From Spirochaetota bacterium (lineage in GTDB: Bacteria > Spirochaetota > Spirochaetia > Treponematales > Treponemataceae), in contig JAKJFV010000094.1 of NCBI GenBank assembly GCA_022704725.1, positions 1-6,523 on the forward strand: a stretch of 6,523 bases of DNA, in the 5' to 3' direction. Position numbers and translations under genes: made by a program. Below are positions 1 through 6,004 of this stretch, piece after piece (position 1 is the stretch's first letter; the number at the start of each line of letters is the position of its first letter). The notes under the pieces were generated by a model, which was given only the letters and a program-made list of their open reading frames with translations, ran no database searches and was not told the origin of the DNA.

Positions 1-1
1 G

Positions 2-36
2 AAAAAAAGTGTGTCCGTGCTAAGTGCAGGTCGCAA
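2..36. repeat. Dispersed intergenic repeat, copy 1
   Basis: The pattern is AAAAAAAGTG, seven variable bases, GCTAAG, three variable bases, AGGTCGCAA. The same blocks with the same spacings recur at 5658-5692. In that second copy the variable bases complete a perfect hairpin; here they do not. Instead the GCAAAGTC just downstream pairs with GACTTTGC at 53-60. Shared blocks and constant spacing argue for a common repeat family rather than chance. Confidence 0.6.
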
Positions 37-60
37 AGTCCGCATCCATGCAGACTTTGC
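33..60. repeat. Inverted repeat, 8-bp stem
   Basis: GCAAAGTC (33-40) pairs perfectly with GACTTTGC (53-60). Inside it, GCAT (42-45) can pair with ATGC (48-51) after one mismatch, so the structure may be one longer hairpin. It directly follows the dispersed motif at 2-36 and overlaps its last bases. Confidence 0.6.
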
Positions 61-64
61 TTAC

Positions 65-90
65 CGAGTATTTTGCTTCGCAAAAACTCG
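65..90. repeat. CGAG-type hairpin, copy 1
   Basis: CGAGTATTTTGC (65-76) pairs with GCAAAAACTCG (80-90) around a TTC loop, with one bulged base. It is closely related to the perfect hairpin at 296-318, with the same CGAGT...TTTTGC arms and a three-base loop. It precedes repeat copy A by 27 bases. Confidence 0.6.
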
Positions 91-117
91 CAAGTCGTAC
101 TAACCAGCCCGTGCGGC

Positions 118-213
118 ATCCCTGCCGATCCTCAAAGTCCTTTGGGCATTCCCACTGCGAGACGTGCGAAGTTCACTTTTTTTTGCTTCCGTTATGTGTT
201 TACTTCTATCAGA
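118..213. repeat. Composite intergenic repeat, copy A (long form)
   Basis: It begins with an 18-base block (118-135) and ends with a block around T8GCT and a 16-base stretch (194-209). Both blocks recur in the same order at 430-488. Copy A carries 36 extra bases (136-171) plus one further base (176) that copy B lacks, so copy B looks like an internally deleted version or copy A an expanded one. A small CGGCA-TCCC-TGCCG hairpin (114-127) overlaps its left end. Confidence 0.7.
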
Positions 214-263
214 ATACTAGAATTATCGGCTGAGGATTTGTTTATTTTCACTGTGAGACTGTC

Positions 264-291
264 GCAATAACAACTTCCTTGTTGTTATTGC
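264..291. repeat. Perfect inverted repeat, 11-bp stem
   Basis: GCAATAACAAC (264-274) and GTTGTTATTGC (281-291) pair perfectly around TTCCTT. No T-run follows directly on either strand, so it is not a standard intrinsic terminator. It lies five bases from the next hairpin, which suggests a structured RNA or repeat element rather than isolated palindromes. Confidence 0.7.
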
Positions 292-295
292 TTCT

Positions 296-318
296 CGAGT
301 TTTGCTATGCAAAACTCG
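296..318. repeat. CGAG-type hairpin, copy 2 (perfect 10-bp stem)
   Basis: CGAGTTTTGC (296-305), loop TAT, GCAAAACTCG (309-318). It is a perfect version of the bulged hairpin at 65-90. Read on the minus strand its flank gives GACGAGTTTTG, an 11-base string that also occurs in the loop and right arm of the hairpin upstream of the toxin-antitoxin operon (6358-6368). This supports a dispersed repeat family. Confidence 0.7.
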
Positions 319-388
319 TCCATTGTTATAAGCGGTTCTGGTGACATACGCCCCTTCGAGTCGTTAATGTAAGGAAACTATGATACTG

Positions 389-424
389 GATTTTTCTCGT
401 TCATTATATTCACTACGAAAAATC
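389..424. repeat. Imperfect inverted repeat
   Basis: GATTTTTCTCGT (389-400) pairs with ACGAAAAATC (415-424), with two bulged bases in the left arm and a 14-base AT-rich loop. It lies just before repeat copy B. No poly-T tail follows on either strand, so its role is unknown. Confidence 0.45.
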
Positions 425-429
425 TGATT

Positions 430-488
430 ATCCCTGCCGATCCTCAATTCATTTTTTTTGCTGCGGTAATGTGTTTACTTCTATAAGA
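430..488. repeat. Composite intergenic repeat, copy B (short form)
   Basis: The first 18 bases (430-447) are identical to 118-135. The segment 448-488 matches 172-213 with a few substitutions and one missing C, and includes an identical 16-base block at 469-484. The 36 bases found inside copy A are absent. It ends about 50 bases past the 3' end of the receptor gene. Confidence 0.7.
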
Positions 489-537
489 TTGCGGGTATTG
501 GGGAAATTTACAAAAAGCGAATAAATACGAAACCACG

Positions 538-3171
538 CTACAACGTAAACTTAACACCGAATGAGGGAATGGGAAAAAAACCAAGATCTATAATGTTCGG
601 CCTTTCACCGATTGTCCATTCAGAGTTCATATAATATAAATTCTTTTTTTTGGTAATGTCGTAATTGACTGCAGCTCTTATTATACCGGTTATGTTTTCT
701 ACGGCAACATACCATTCCCAGCTGTGTTTAGGATTCTTCTTAAAGACTCCCTTTTTACTAAAACGTATATCCAGAGGCCAATTCATAAAACCCCGCTCCG
801 TATCGCTGTATAATTCCAATAATAAATGATCGTTTAATCCCGGGTCACTGCAGGTCTCGTCAATAAATTCCTGAGACTTATCGATGTATTTTTTTCGAGG
901 AGTTCCCGATACTAGTGAGCCGTTTAATGAAATAGAGGCATCATTTTTCAAACGGAAATTGAGTACATAATGCACCGTGTGAAAACTGTGATACATAGGA
1001 TAGTACCATATACCCAAAGGATCTCCGGTTGTTGTTATCTGGCTATCGTACTGGGCACTTACAGGATTATAAAATCTGGCATACAAAAAAGAATAACTGA
1101 TATAGCCGTCAAGTATGCTTGATATCTTTTTTTCAAGCATGAGATCCGCTCCAAATAAAAATCCCTGCCCGTCATTTTTTGCATAGTAGGTAACTTGTTC
1201 ACTATTACGCTCATCGGCATACATATAAAACCGTGAAAAATACTTTTTTGCATAGGCTTCAAAACGGATTGAATAATTATTGGTGAATGCAATATCGGAA
1301 CCAATATTACATAACCACACGGTATCCGGCACGAGATCGATATTCTTATACTGTTCTTTTCCCGCTGTATACGCTGCTTCGTTTAATGATGAAAACAAGC
1401 CGCTTCCCGCACTGAACGTCACGTAATTAAAAATTCCAGTATCCTTCCAGGGTGTATACGAAATTGTTGCACGAGGGTTAAATACCGGAATACTATTTTT
1501 CTCAAAGCCCTGCTCATTATTCAATATATAATAGTGAAGAGCACGAACTCCGGCTTCTCCCTGCAGTAAAGAATTTTCAGTTCCGAAATTCCATACCGTG
1601 AAAACATTTGAGTTAAAAACAGTATTCCCGGGAGAACTAATGTCTGTAATAAGTGTTGGTCCCTGTGCAGGAAGGTAATCTATGCTTAGTTTTTCAAACA
1701 CCATCTGTTTATCAAAGCAGTTATACTCTGATGAAGCAGATCGAATAACTTCTTCTAAGCCGATCGACAGTAAACTTTCACCCGGAAGTTCTATCTCGGT
1801 TTCAACCTTTGCCTGCGTCTGATTAGTATTTTTTATAAAGCTTTCAATTTTATCCTGCTCGCCGACGTATAGTTTTGCTTCATCTTCATAAAAGGCAGAG
1901 GAAACAACATCCAAGTAGTAATTATGCAGTGTACTATTCATGCGGTGACCTGTGTATGAAACAAGAAGATTCAGCAATGTTTTTGGATTAAAAAGATAGT
2001 TAATACCTAAGGAGCCTACACCCTGCATGCCAGAATACCCGCTATTGGAAAGCTGGTTATAAGGAGAATAGTCGCTGTATTCATCGCTATACTCTCTGTA
2101 AGGGCTGCCTTCAGGCTGTATGACTTTCGACTCAATACTGTAGCCATCAACAGAAAAAAGTCCGTTACATACAATGCGCAAATCCAAAAGCGGAGCTGTC
2201 TCCCATTTTGCATATAACGAATAAATATACGGCATTCTAACAATATTCTGAATAGAAGAAAGAGCTCCTAAGAGCATGTCGTCATCTGTAGTTTGTTTTT
2301 TTAATTGATTATATATAAAAAGACTTGAATACTTTACCAAAGATAAATCGGTTGCGTGACCATATACGAAAAGTTCGTTTTTCATCCCAAGAGGAAGTTC
2401 AGCGGCAATATCAGCAGATATTGTAGAAATGTTGATCGTTATCTTTTTTGCATCAGATATTTTTGTACTCGTTGCATCAAGAAGACCCGAGCAGCCCTGA
2501 CCATACCGGGAAGAGAATACTCCAGTCGAAAGTTTTACGGTATCTACCATGTACGGGCTTAGTATAGAAACCATGCCGTCCCAAAAATACGGCTCAAGAA
2601 GATACACTCCGTCAAAGGTTACGCCCATTTCCTTAGGGTAGCCTCCGCGGATAGAAGGCTCCACATTCATGCCAAGCTTAAAGCCGACACCAGGCAGCGT
2701 TGCAACAGAGTTCATAATATCTTCCACAACACCAACCTGTGCAGTGCTCTTCATCTCTTCGCTTGTCCTCACCAGAGCGACGCCGCTTTTTTCTTCCGCC
2801 TTACTGCTTCTTTTCCCCTCCACAACAAGTTCTTCCCCTTCTACTAGCATACTTAATCCCATGCTAATAACAAGCGGATTACGACTGGTAGATAAAGCCT
2901 GTTCTGTAAGTTCTATGCGGACATCATCATAGCCCGGTGTTGCAGAAGTAATAATAATCGGGAAAGACGCATCCTCACTCAGAGTAATAAGGACAAAGCC
3001 GGTTTCATCCGTTATAAAAGATGTGATTTCTCCTACAGTATACTGACACCTAACTTCGGCTCCTTCGAGCGGTATTGAAAGTTCGCCGTCTTCTACATAA
3101 ACCGGAATGTCGAGGGCGAAAATTACAGCTATTACAAGAATGTAGATACCTATCGCTATTCGTTTTCTCAT
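538..3171 (-). CDS. TonB-dependent receptor-like outer-membrane protein
   Basis: Predicted outer-membrane beta-barrel for active uptake of an unidentified ligand, powered through TonB. Residues 1-20 form a basic then hydrophobic signal sequence (MRKRIAIGIYILVIAVIFAL). Residues about 27-110 look like a small beta-sandwich of the carboxypeptidase-regulatory type (LEGAEV, then TDETGFV). EELVVEGKR (113-121) resembles the segment that precedes the plug in Bacteroidetes-type receptors. The plug spans about 132-240, with LPGV (159-162), SIRGGYP (173-179), FDGVYL (186-191) and VDTVKLSTGVFSSRYGQG (209-226). The rest, about 240-877, is rich in aromatic and alternating strands and ends in FGVKFTL, a plausible terminal barrel strand. 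The length of 877 is normal for the family. The ATG is preceded by GGAAGG (3180-3185) with an eight-base spacer. A weak promoter candidate is TTGATT (3233-3238), 17 bases, GACAAT (3210-3215). The ligand cannot be told from sequence. Confidence 0.85.
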   Translation of the reverse strand: MRKRIAIGIYILVIAVIFALDIPVYVEDGELSIPLEGAEVRCQYTVGEITSFITDETGFVLITLSEDASFPIIITSATPGYDDVRIELTEQALSTSRNPLVISMGLSMLVEGEELVVEGKRSSKAEEKSGVALVRTSEEMKSTAQVGVVEDIMNSVATLPGVGFKLGMNVEPSIRGGYPKEMGVTFDGVYLLEPYFWDGMVSILSPYMVDTVKLSTGVFSSRYGQGCSGLLDATSTKISDAKKITINISTISADIAAELPLGMKNELFVYGHATDLSLVKYSSLFIYNQLKKQTTDDDMLLGALSSIQNIVRMPYIYSLYAKWETAPLLDLRIVCNGLFSVDGYSIESKVIQPEGSPYREYSDEYSDYSPYNQLSNSGYSGMQGVGSLGINYLFNPKTLLNLLVSYTGHRMNSTLHNYYLDVVSSAFYEDEAKLYVGEQDKIESFIKNTNQTQAKVETEIELPGESLLSIGLEEVIRSASSEYNCFDKQMVFEKLSIDYLPAQGPTLITDISSPGNTVFNSNVFTVWNFGTENSLLQGEAGVRALHYYILNNEQGFEKNSIPVFNPRATISYTPWKDTGIFNYVTFSAGSGLFSSLNEAAYTAGKEQYKNIDLVPDTVWLCNIGSDIAFTNNYSIRFEAYAKKYFSRFYMYADERNSEQVTYYAKNDGQGFLFGADLMLEKKISSILDGYISYSFLYARFYNPVSAQYDSQITTTGDPLGIWYYPMYHSFHTVHYVLNFRLKNDASISLNGSLVSGTPRKKYIDKSQEFIDETCSDPGLNDHLLLELYSDTERGFMNWPLDIRFSKKGVFKKNPKHSWEWYVAVENITGIIRAAVNYDITKKKNLYYMNSEWTIGERPNIIDLGFFPIPSFGVKFTL

Positions 3172-3277
3172 TATTCCAACCTTCCAGAAACTTTAAATAT
3201 CATTTTTTTATTGTCTTTATTAAGTTTTTTAAAATCAACGACATACATAGACATTTCTCATTAGAAGAAACTTAGAT

Positions 3278-3316
3278 AAAAGGCAAGTTACTATCAAAGA
3301 TACTATCTTGCCTTTT
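3278..3316 (-). terminator. Hairpin terminator after the lipoprotein gene
   Basis: AAAAGGCAAG (3278-3287) pairs perfectly with CTTGCCTTTT (3307-3316). The inner bases extend the stem with two mismatches to TATC-AAA-GATA, giving an 18-level hairpin. On the minus strand it lies 29 bases past the lipoprotein stop and ends in TTTT. The symmetric A/T flanks would also let it act on the plus strand, where five Ts follow. With only a short U-run, some readthrough into the receptor gene is possible. Confidence 0.65.
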
Positions 3317-3344
3317 TACTTAATAATGTTCTTTTATTTTTATA

Positions 3345-4088
3345 TTACCAATAAATATCCACATCAGCATAGCCGGAAATTGCACCTTGAAATCGAACTG
3401 CCCACTGCCACAAACCCCAAGTCTTCCTTACTGATTGAATGTACTGAGGGTTACTTATTGTTATACTATTTGGGGAACCGCCTGCAGATGTGTATTTTTC
3501 TAAATCAGATACAAGAATTGGTGCAACAAATATTTGACATTTATACGCTGTATTTGGATAATATGGAGATACTTTTGCATTAACATCAATTGCATTTCCC
3601 CTACAACCAAGATAAAACTTTTCTGTATACCCTGCAGGAATTTCATAATAATCTGTTTTCCGATATGTTACCCTATCAGGGGATACAGTGTCGACAGGAT
3701 TCGCAGTAATATGAATAGATCTTGTTCCAATTAATGAAGGATCTTCTTTTTTTACTTTTGCTAGATATGCTTGAACTCGAGGATCACTATAATCAGCTGT
3801 TCCTTTTCCAAAAAAAGGATCCTCCACACATTCCAGCACAGATTTGGAATTACCTTTTAGTTCAATAAGGTATGGCACATCACCTAAGTCTTCATTCTTT
3901 GATGCAGTAACAACAGAAGCTGTACAAGATCTAATTGCTTCAATCCCATCGGGAGAAGTCAATTCCCATCCATTAATTATGATGGAATTATCTCCTTCTT
4001 CCATCTGAAATCCGGAATCACATCCAGCTACTGTTAACAGTACAAGCACACATACTGCCATTACGACAATTTTGGATAACACTCTCAT
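3345..4088 (-). CDS. Putative surface lipoprotein of unknown function
   Basis: Predicted to be exported and lipid-anchored; I do not recognise the mature domain. Residues 1-22 are a lipoprotein signal peptide: basic start (MRVLSK), hydrophobic core, and lipobox VAGC with the acylated cysteine at 23. The mature protein is about 225 residues with four further cysteines (55, 87, 162, 184), enough for two disulfides. Its C-terminus is rich in aromatics (WGLWQW, then ADVDIYW at the end). It has beta-rich alternation in the second half and no membrane segment. Asp follows the lipid cysteine; in enterobacteria that favours inner-membrane retention, but the rule need not hold in spirochaetes. The start is secure: AGGAGGG (4095-4101) lies six bases before the ATG, and an in-frame stop lies upstream inside the -10 region. 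The gene sits just upstream of the receptor gene on the same strand and behind a pentanucleotide repeat tract, so its expression may vary by slippage. The partner and ligand are unknown. Confidence 0.8.
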   Translation of the reverse strand: MRVLSKIVVMAVCVLVLLTVAGCDSGFQMEEGDNSIIINGWELTSPDGIEAIRSCTASVVTASKNEDLGDVPYLIELKGNSKSVLECVEDPFFGKGTADYSDPRVQAYLAKVKKEDPSLIGTRSIHITANPVDTVSPDRVTYRKTDYYEIPAGYTEKFYLGCRGNAIDVNAKVSPYYPNTAYKCQIFVAPILVSDLEKYTSAGGSPNSITISNPQYIQSVRKTWGLWQWAVRFQGAISGYADVDIYW

Positions 4089-4094
4089 GTTTAT

Positions 4095-4101
4095 CCCTCC
4101 T
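4095..4101 (-). promoter_or_regulatory. Strong ribosome binding site of the lipoprotein gene
   Basis: The minus strand reads AGGAGGG six bases before the ATG at 4088. This is the strongest Shine-Dalgarno in the window. It suggests efficient translation once the message is made, which fits control at the transcription level. Confidence 0.8.
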
Positions 4102-4111
4102 AACCAGATAT

Positions 4112-4120
4112 ATTATAACA
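4112..4120 (-). promoter_or_regulatory. Extended -10 promoter (proximal) of the lipoprotein gene
   Basis: The minus strand reads TGTTATAAT, a perfect TGn-TATAAT extended -10. The -35 region at normal spacing is weak (GGTAAA at 4135-4140), which is typical of extended -10 promoters. The predicted start near 4105 gives a leader of about 16 bases containing the ribosome binding site. The GAAAT tract begins roughly 57 bases upstream of this start, in the zone where activators or an UP element would bind. Confidence 0.6.
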
Positions 4121-4161
4121 CCAAAAGGCATTATTTTACCTATTCTTGGAGAGTTTTTTTG

Positions 4162-4231
4162 GAAATGAAATGAAATGAAATGAAATGAAATGAAATGAAA
4201 TGAAATGAAATGAAATGAAATGAAATGAAAT
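4162..4231. repeat. Pentanucleotide tandem repeat (GAAAT)14
   Basis: Fourteen perfect, uninterrupted copies of GAAAT, 70 bases long; the minus strand reads (ATTTC)14. A 7-base inverted repeat flanks the tract (GAGAGTT at 4149-4155, AACTCTC at 4238-4244). The tract lies 74-143 bases upstream of the lipoprotein ATG, downstream of one promoter and upstream of another. Uninterrupted short repeats of this length are prone to slippage. Each gain or loss would change the spacing by five bases, about half a helical turn. It is noncoding in this arrangement. Confidence 0.97.
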
Positions 4232-4267
4232 CAGAGCAACTCTCACAAAACTCTGTTTACTAAGAAA

Positions 4268-4296
4268 ATAATAAAACAAATGATTATTTCTGTCAA
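4268..4296 (-). promoter_or_regulatory. Near-consensus sigma-70-type promoter (distal) upstream of the repeat tract
   Basis: The minus strand shows TTGACA (4291-4296), a 17-base spacer and TATTAT (4268-4273), five of six matches at -10 and six of six at -35. Transcription would start near 4261 and run through the whole (ATTTC)14 tract into the lipoprotein gene, giving a leader of about 173 bases at the current copy number. It lies just downstream of the ATPase gene, so the lipoprotein need not rely on readthrough from that gene. Confidence 0.65.
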
Positions 4297-4357
4297 GATT
4301 TTTTTTCTAAACAAGATAACAATCTATCTACCAGACAGGCAGACAAGGAGAAACACA

Positions 4358-5578
4358 CTACCACTCGGTCATAAAAAAGTCTTTCGCGTGCAGACAAATA
4401 ATACCTGAGGGAAGAGGGGTACGTATAAGGGGATCGAGCGTAACGATGTATTTTGGAAAATTATCGGGTATATTCATGAGGTTTCCTATTTCCCTTTCAA
4501 AAGTATTTTTATCTGCAATGCTGAGCGAAACTTGAACATAAATCTTACTTTGTCCCTTTTCTGCAATGAAATCAATTTCCTTTGCACCCATCTGTCCAAC
4601 ATAAACTGTAAAGTTCTGCTGTGTTAAAAAATTATACACTGCATTTTCCAATATCTTAGCAGAATCATCAAAATAGGAGTTCTTTGCATTACAGTTCCGC
4701 AATCCAATATCTTCAAAATAAAACTTCTCTCCTATTTCGAATATTTTCATACCTTGAATATCTTTTCTCGACACTGATGAAATGATACATGAATTTTTGA
4801 GCGCCTGAAGATAGGTAATGATTGTTTGAACATTCATTGTTATTCTTTGATTTTTTAAATACTTACTTATATTGTTTGCAGAAAAAAGACTGCCGGTATT
4901 ATCAGCAAGGTAGGCAATAAGATTTTGTAAAAAACTGATATTGCGGATTTTTTCCCGGGCAATAACATCTCTAAAAAGAATGGATTCAGAAACATTGCGT
5001 AAATACTCAAGTGCAAATGACTGCTCCGGGGGCAGCGAATGAAGAAAAGGAAGCCCGCCGCGCTCGAGATACAGTAAACATGCTTCTGCACTATTTTCCA
5101 TGGTATAAAACTCAAGAAATTCCCTGTACGATAAAGGATGAATATGTATTTGTATGCATCTTCCAGCCAAAAAAGTGGATAACTCTCCGGAAAGCAAGTG
5201 AGCATTGCTCCCTGTACAGTATAAGTCACAGCAGTTCTCTGCAAATAGCGATTTTACGGCAGATTCAAAACTCTCAATCTCCTGAATCTCATCAATAAAG
5301 ACAAAATTATCGGCTGTATCCATGAGATGAGAATGAACATAATTATACAGTTCATCGGATGTTTTTATTGTTCTGCCGTCTCCGGTTTCGGTACTTAGAT
5401 AGATACAGCGGGCGTTTGGTTTCAGTTCTTTAATATAATTTGCAATATCTTTTAGAATATAGCTTTTCCCAGCCCTTCTCTGACCGGTAAGTACTTTTAT
5501 GAGATGAGCGCCTATATAGGGTTCAATTTTTTTGAGGTACAAAGGTCTTCTAATTAAATCTGCATATATATCAATCAT
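4358..5578 (-). CDS. AAA-type ATPase with DUF4143 C-terminal domain
   Basis: Member of the widespread ATP-binding AAA_14/DUF4143 family, cytoplasmic, with no settled physiological role. The N-terminal ATPase has Walker A GQRRAGKS (32-39), Walker B FVFIDE (92-97), a sensor-1-like CTGSNAHLL (121-129) and LAGR (136-139). The family markers PLSYREF (147-153) and GGLP (173-176) follow. About 200-265 matches the linker and winged-helix-like part (LFRDVIAREKIRN). The C-terminal domain keeps a PD-(D/E)XK-like layout: LENAVYNFL (309-317), KEIDFI (332-337) and YVQVS (346-350). The usual lysine after the last acidic or Gln position is Ser here, so nuclease activity is doubtful. At 406 residues it is full length for the family. 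The start agrees with the family pattern (LIRRPLYL...IKVLTGQRRAGKS), yet there is no Shine-Dalgarno, and the promoter abuts the ATG. It stands as a single gene between the toxin-antitoxin terminator and the lipoprotein promoter. Confidence 0.88.
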   Translation of the reverse strand: MIDIYADLIRRPLYLKKIEPYIGAHLIKVLTGQRRAGKSYILKDIANYIKELKPNARCIYLSTETGDGRTIKTSDELYNYVHSHLMDTADNFVFIDEIQEIESFESAVKSLFAENCCDLYCTGSNAHLLSGELSTFLAGRCIQIHIHPLSYREFLEFYTMENSAEACLLYLERGGLPFLHSLPPEQSFALEYLRNVSESILFRDVIAREKIRNISFLQNLIAYLADNTGSLFSANNISKYLKNQRITMNVQTIITYLQALKNSCIISSVSRKDIQGMKIFEIGEKFYFEDIGLRNCNAKNSYFDDSAKILENAVYNFLTQQNFTVYVGQMGAKEIDFIAEKGQSKIYVQVSLSIADKNTFEREIGNLMNIPDNFPKYIVTLDPLIRTPLPSGIICLHAKDFFMTEW

Positions 5579-5585
5579 GTTTTAT

Positions 5586-5614
5586 ATAATATACCAATTA
5601 TATGTATTTATCAA
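5586..5614 (-). promoter_or_regulatory. Promoter of the ATPase gene, predicting a leaderless message
   Basis: The minus strand reads TTGATA (5609-5614), 17 bases, TATTAT (5586-5591). Only seven bases lie between the -10 box and the ATG at 5578, so the expected +1 is at or one base before the start codon. No Shine-Dalgarno is present in that gap. A 7-base AT-only inverted repeat (ATATAAT 5584-5590, ATTATAT 5597-5603) covers the -10 and might be an operator, but AT richness makes this weak. Confidence 0.55.
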
Positions 5615-5655
5615 TCATATTTGATGAAAAATGTTAACACATCATTTGCTGCCGT

Positions 5656-5695
5656 AAAAAAAAAGTGCCCTTGCGCTAAGCATAGGTCGCAAGGG
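5656..5695 (-). terminator. Intrinsic terminator of the higBA operon
   Basis: CCCTTGCG (5668-5675) pairs perfectly with CGCAAGGG (5688-5695) around a 12-base loop. On the minus strand the stem is followed by CAC and nine Ts (5664-5656), a textbook intrinsic terminator 12 bases past the antitoxin stop. On the plus strand TATTTTT follows, so it may also work in the other direction. Confidence 0.85.
5658..5692. repeat. Dispersed intergenic repeat, copy 2 (serving as terminator)
   Basis: It shares AAAAAAAGTG, GCTAAG and AGGTCGCAA with 2-36 at identical spacings (N7 and N3). Here the variable bases create the stem of the terminator, so a member of a dispersed repeat appears to have been adapted, or selected, as a transcription terminator. 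Confidence 0.6.
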
Positions 5696-5706
5696 TATTT
5701 TTCATG

Positions 5707-5991
5707 CTATATAATTTGAAAAGGCTGAATAACAATATTCTTATCGTGATTAACCCGCCAAAGATCTAGTTTACTCTGCATATTTATCCAGCTCTCCGGA
5801 CTCGTATTAGTTGCTTTTCCTATTCTAACTGCCATTTCCGGTGTTAAATTTGTCCTGGCATTTATTAACTCTGATAAAGCCTTTCTTGAAACCCCCAATC
5901 TTAAAGCCGCCTCGGTAATTGTGATAGGTAATGCTTTTATAACATCTTCATATAATACTTCACCCGGGTGGGTGGGTTTTCTAATATTCAT
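5707..5991 (-). CDS. higA: HigA-type antitoxin, XRE helix-turn-helix
   Basis: Antitoxin of a HigBA type II module, expected to bind and neutralise HigB and to repress the operon. The family signature is clear: KPTHPGEVLYED (5-16), the helix-turn-helix at about 23-46 (TITEAALRLGVSRKALSELI), NARTNLTPEMAVRIGKA (44-60) and SPESWINMQSKLDLW (64-78). The length of 94 is usual. It follows the toxin gene by 11 bases. Its AGGAG (6000-6004) lies eight bases before the ATG and overlaps the toxin stop codon, which suggests translational coupling. The probable binding site is the palindrome at 6291-6307 in the operon promoter. The C-terminal tail (about 80-94) looks unstructured and hydrophobic. No damage is visible, so the module seems intact. 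Confidence 0.92.
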   Translation of the reverse strand: MNIRKPTHPGEVLYEDVIKALPITITEAALRLGVSRKALSELINARTNLTPEMAVRIGKATNTSPESWINMQSKLDLWRVNHDKNIVIQPFQII

Positions 5992-5999
5992 AATAGTAT

Positions 6000-6004
6000 C
6001 TCCT
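6000..6004 (-). promoter_or_regulatory. higA ribosome binding site overlapping the higB stop
   Basis: The minus strand reads TAGGAG, in which the toxin stop codon TAG (6003-6005) shares bases with the AGGAG of the antitoxin. A ribosome ending higB is placed directly on the higA start region, which is a way to keep antitoxin synthesis tied to toxin translation. Confidence 0.7.

Larger units (their letters stand above)
1..537. other. Repeat-rich noncoding region
   Basis: No credible gene is visible on either strand. The two open frames over the first 270 bases, about 65-70 codons each, run through the inverted repeats described below, overlap each other and lack a Shine-Dalgarno sequence. The region holds at least five inverted repeats, one copy of a dispersed motif shared with 5658-5692, and two copies of a composite repeat. 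It lies 3' of the receptor gene, so it may contain processing or termination signals for that transcript, but no hairpin here is followed on the minus strand by a long T-run. A weak 4-bp stem (AGCG at 516-519 with CGCT at 536-539, with five Ts beyond it on the minus strand) overlaps the receptor stop codon and is only a poor terminator candidate. Confidence 0.7.

Noticed and set aside
24..270. Two overlapping plus-strand open frames of 69 and 65 codons
   Set aside because: They run through inverted repeats and repeat copy A, overlap in different frames, have no ribosome binding site and encode no recognisable protein pattern; best explained as open frames through repeat DNA.
1..537. CRISPR array
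   Set aside because: The repeats are not evenly spaced, differ in length and have no unique spacers of constant size; no cas gene is present.
4136..4248. Upstream reading frame from a GTG through the (ATTTC)14 tract that might fuse to the lipoprotein
   Set aside because: At 14 copies it ends at TAA (4136-4138). With one copy fewer it meets TAG, and with one more it passes the lipoprotein start out of frame. The lipoprotein frame also has an in-frame TAA upstream of its ATG. The switch, if real, is not a coding-frame switch.
4236..4251. GCAACTCTCACAAAAC resembling GCAATTCTCATAAAAC at 6446-6461 (14 of 16 identical)
   Set aside because: Both lie upstream of minus-strand promoters, but a short AT-rich match with two differences is not enough to call a shared site.
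4297..4357. Intrinsic terminator after the ATPase gene
   Set aside because: Only a 5-bp AT-rich stem (AGATA/TATCT) is possible and no U-run follows it directly, so readthrough from the ATPase gene into the lipoprotein region cannot be excluded.
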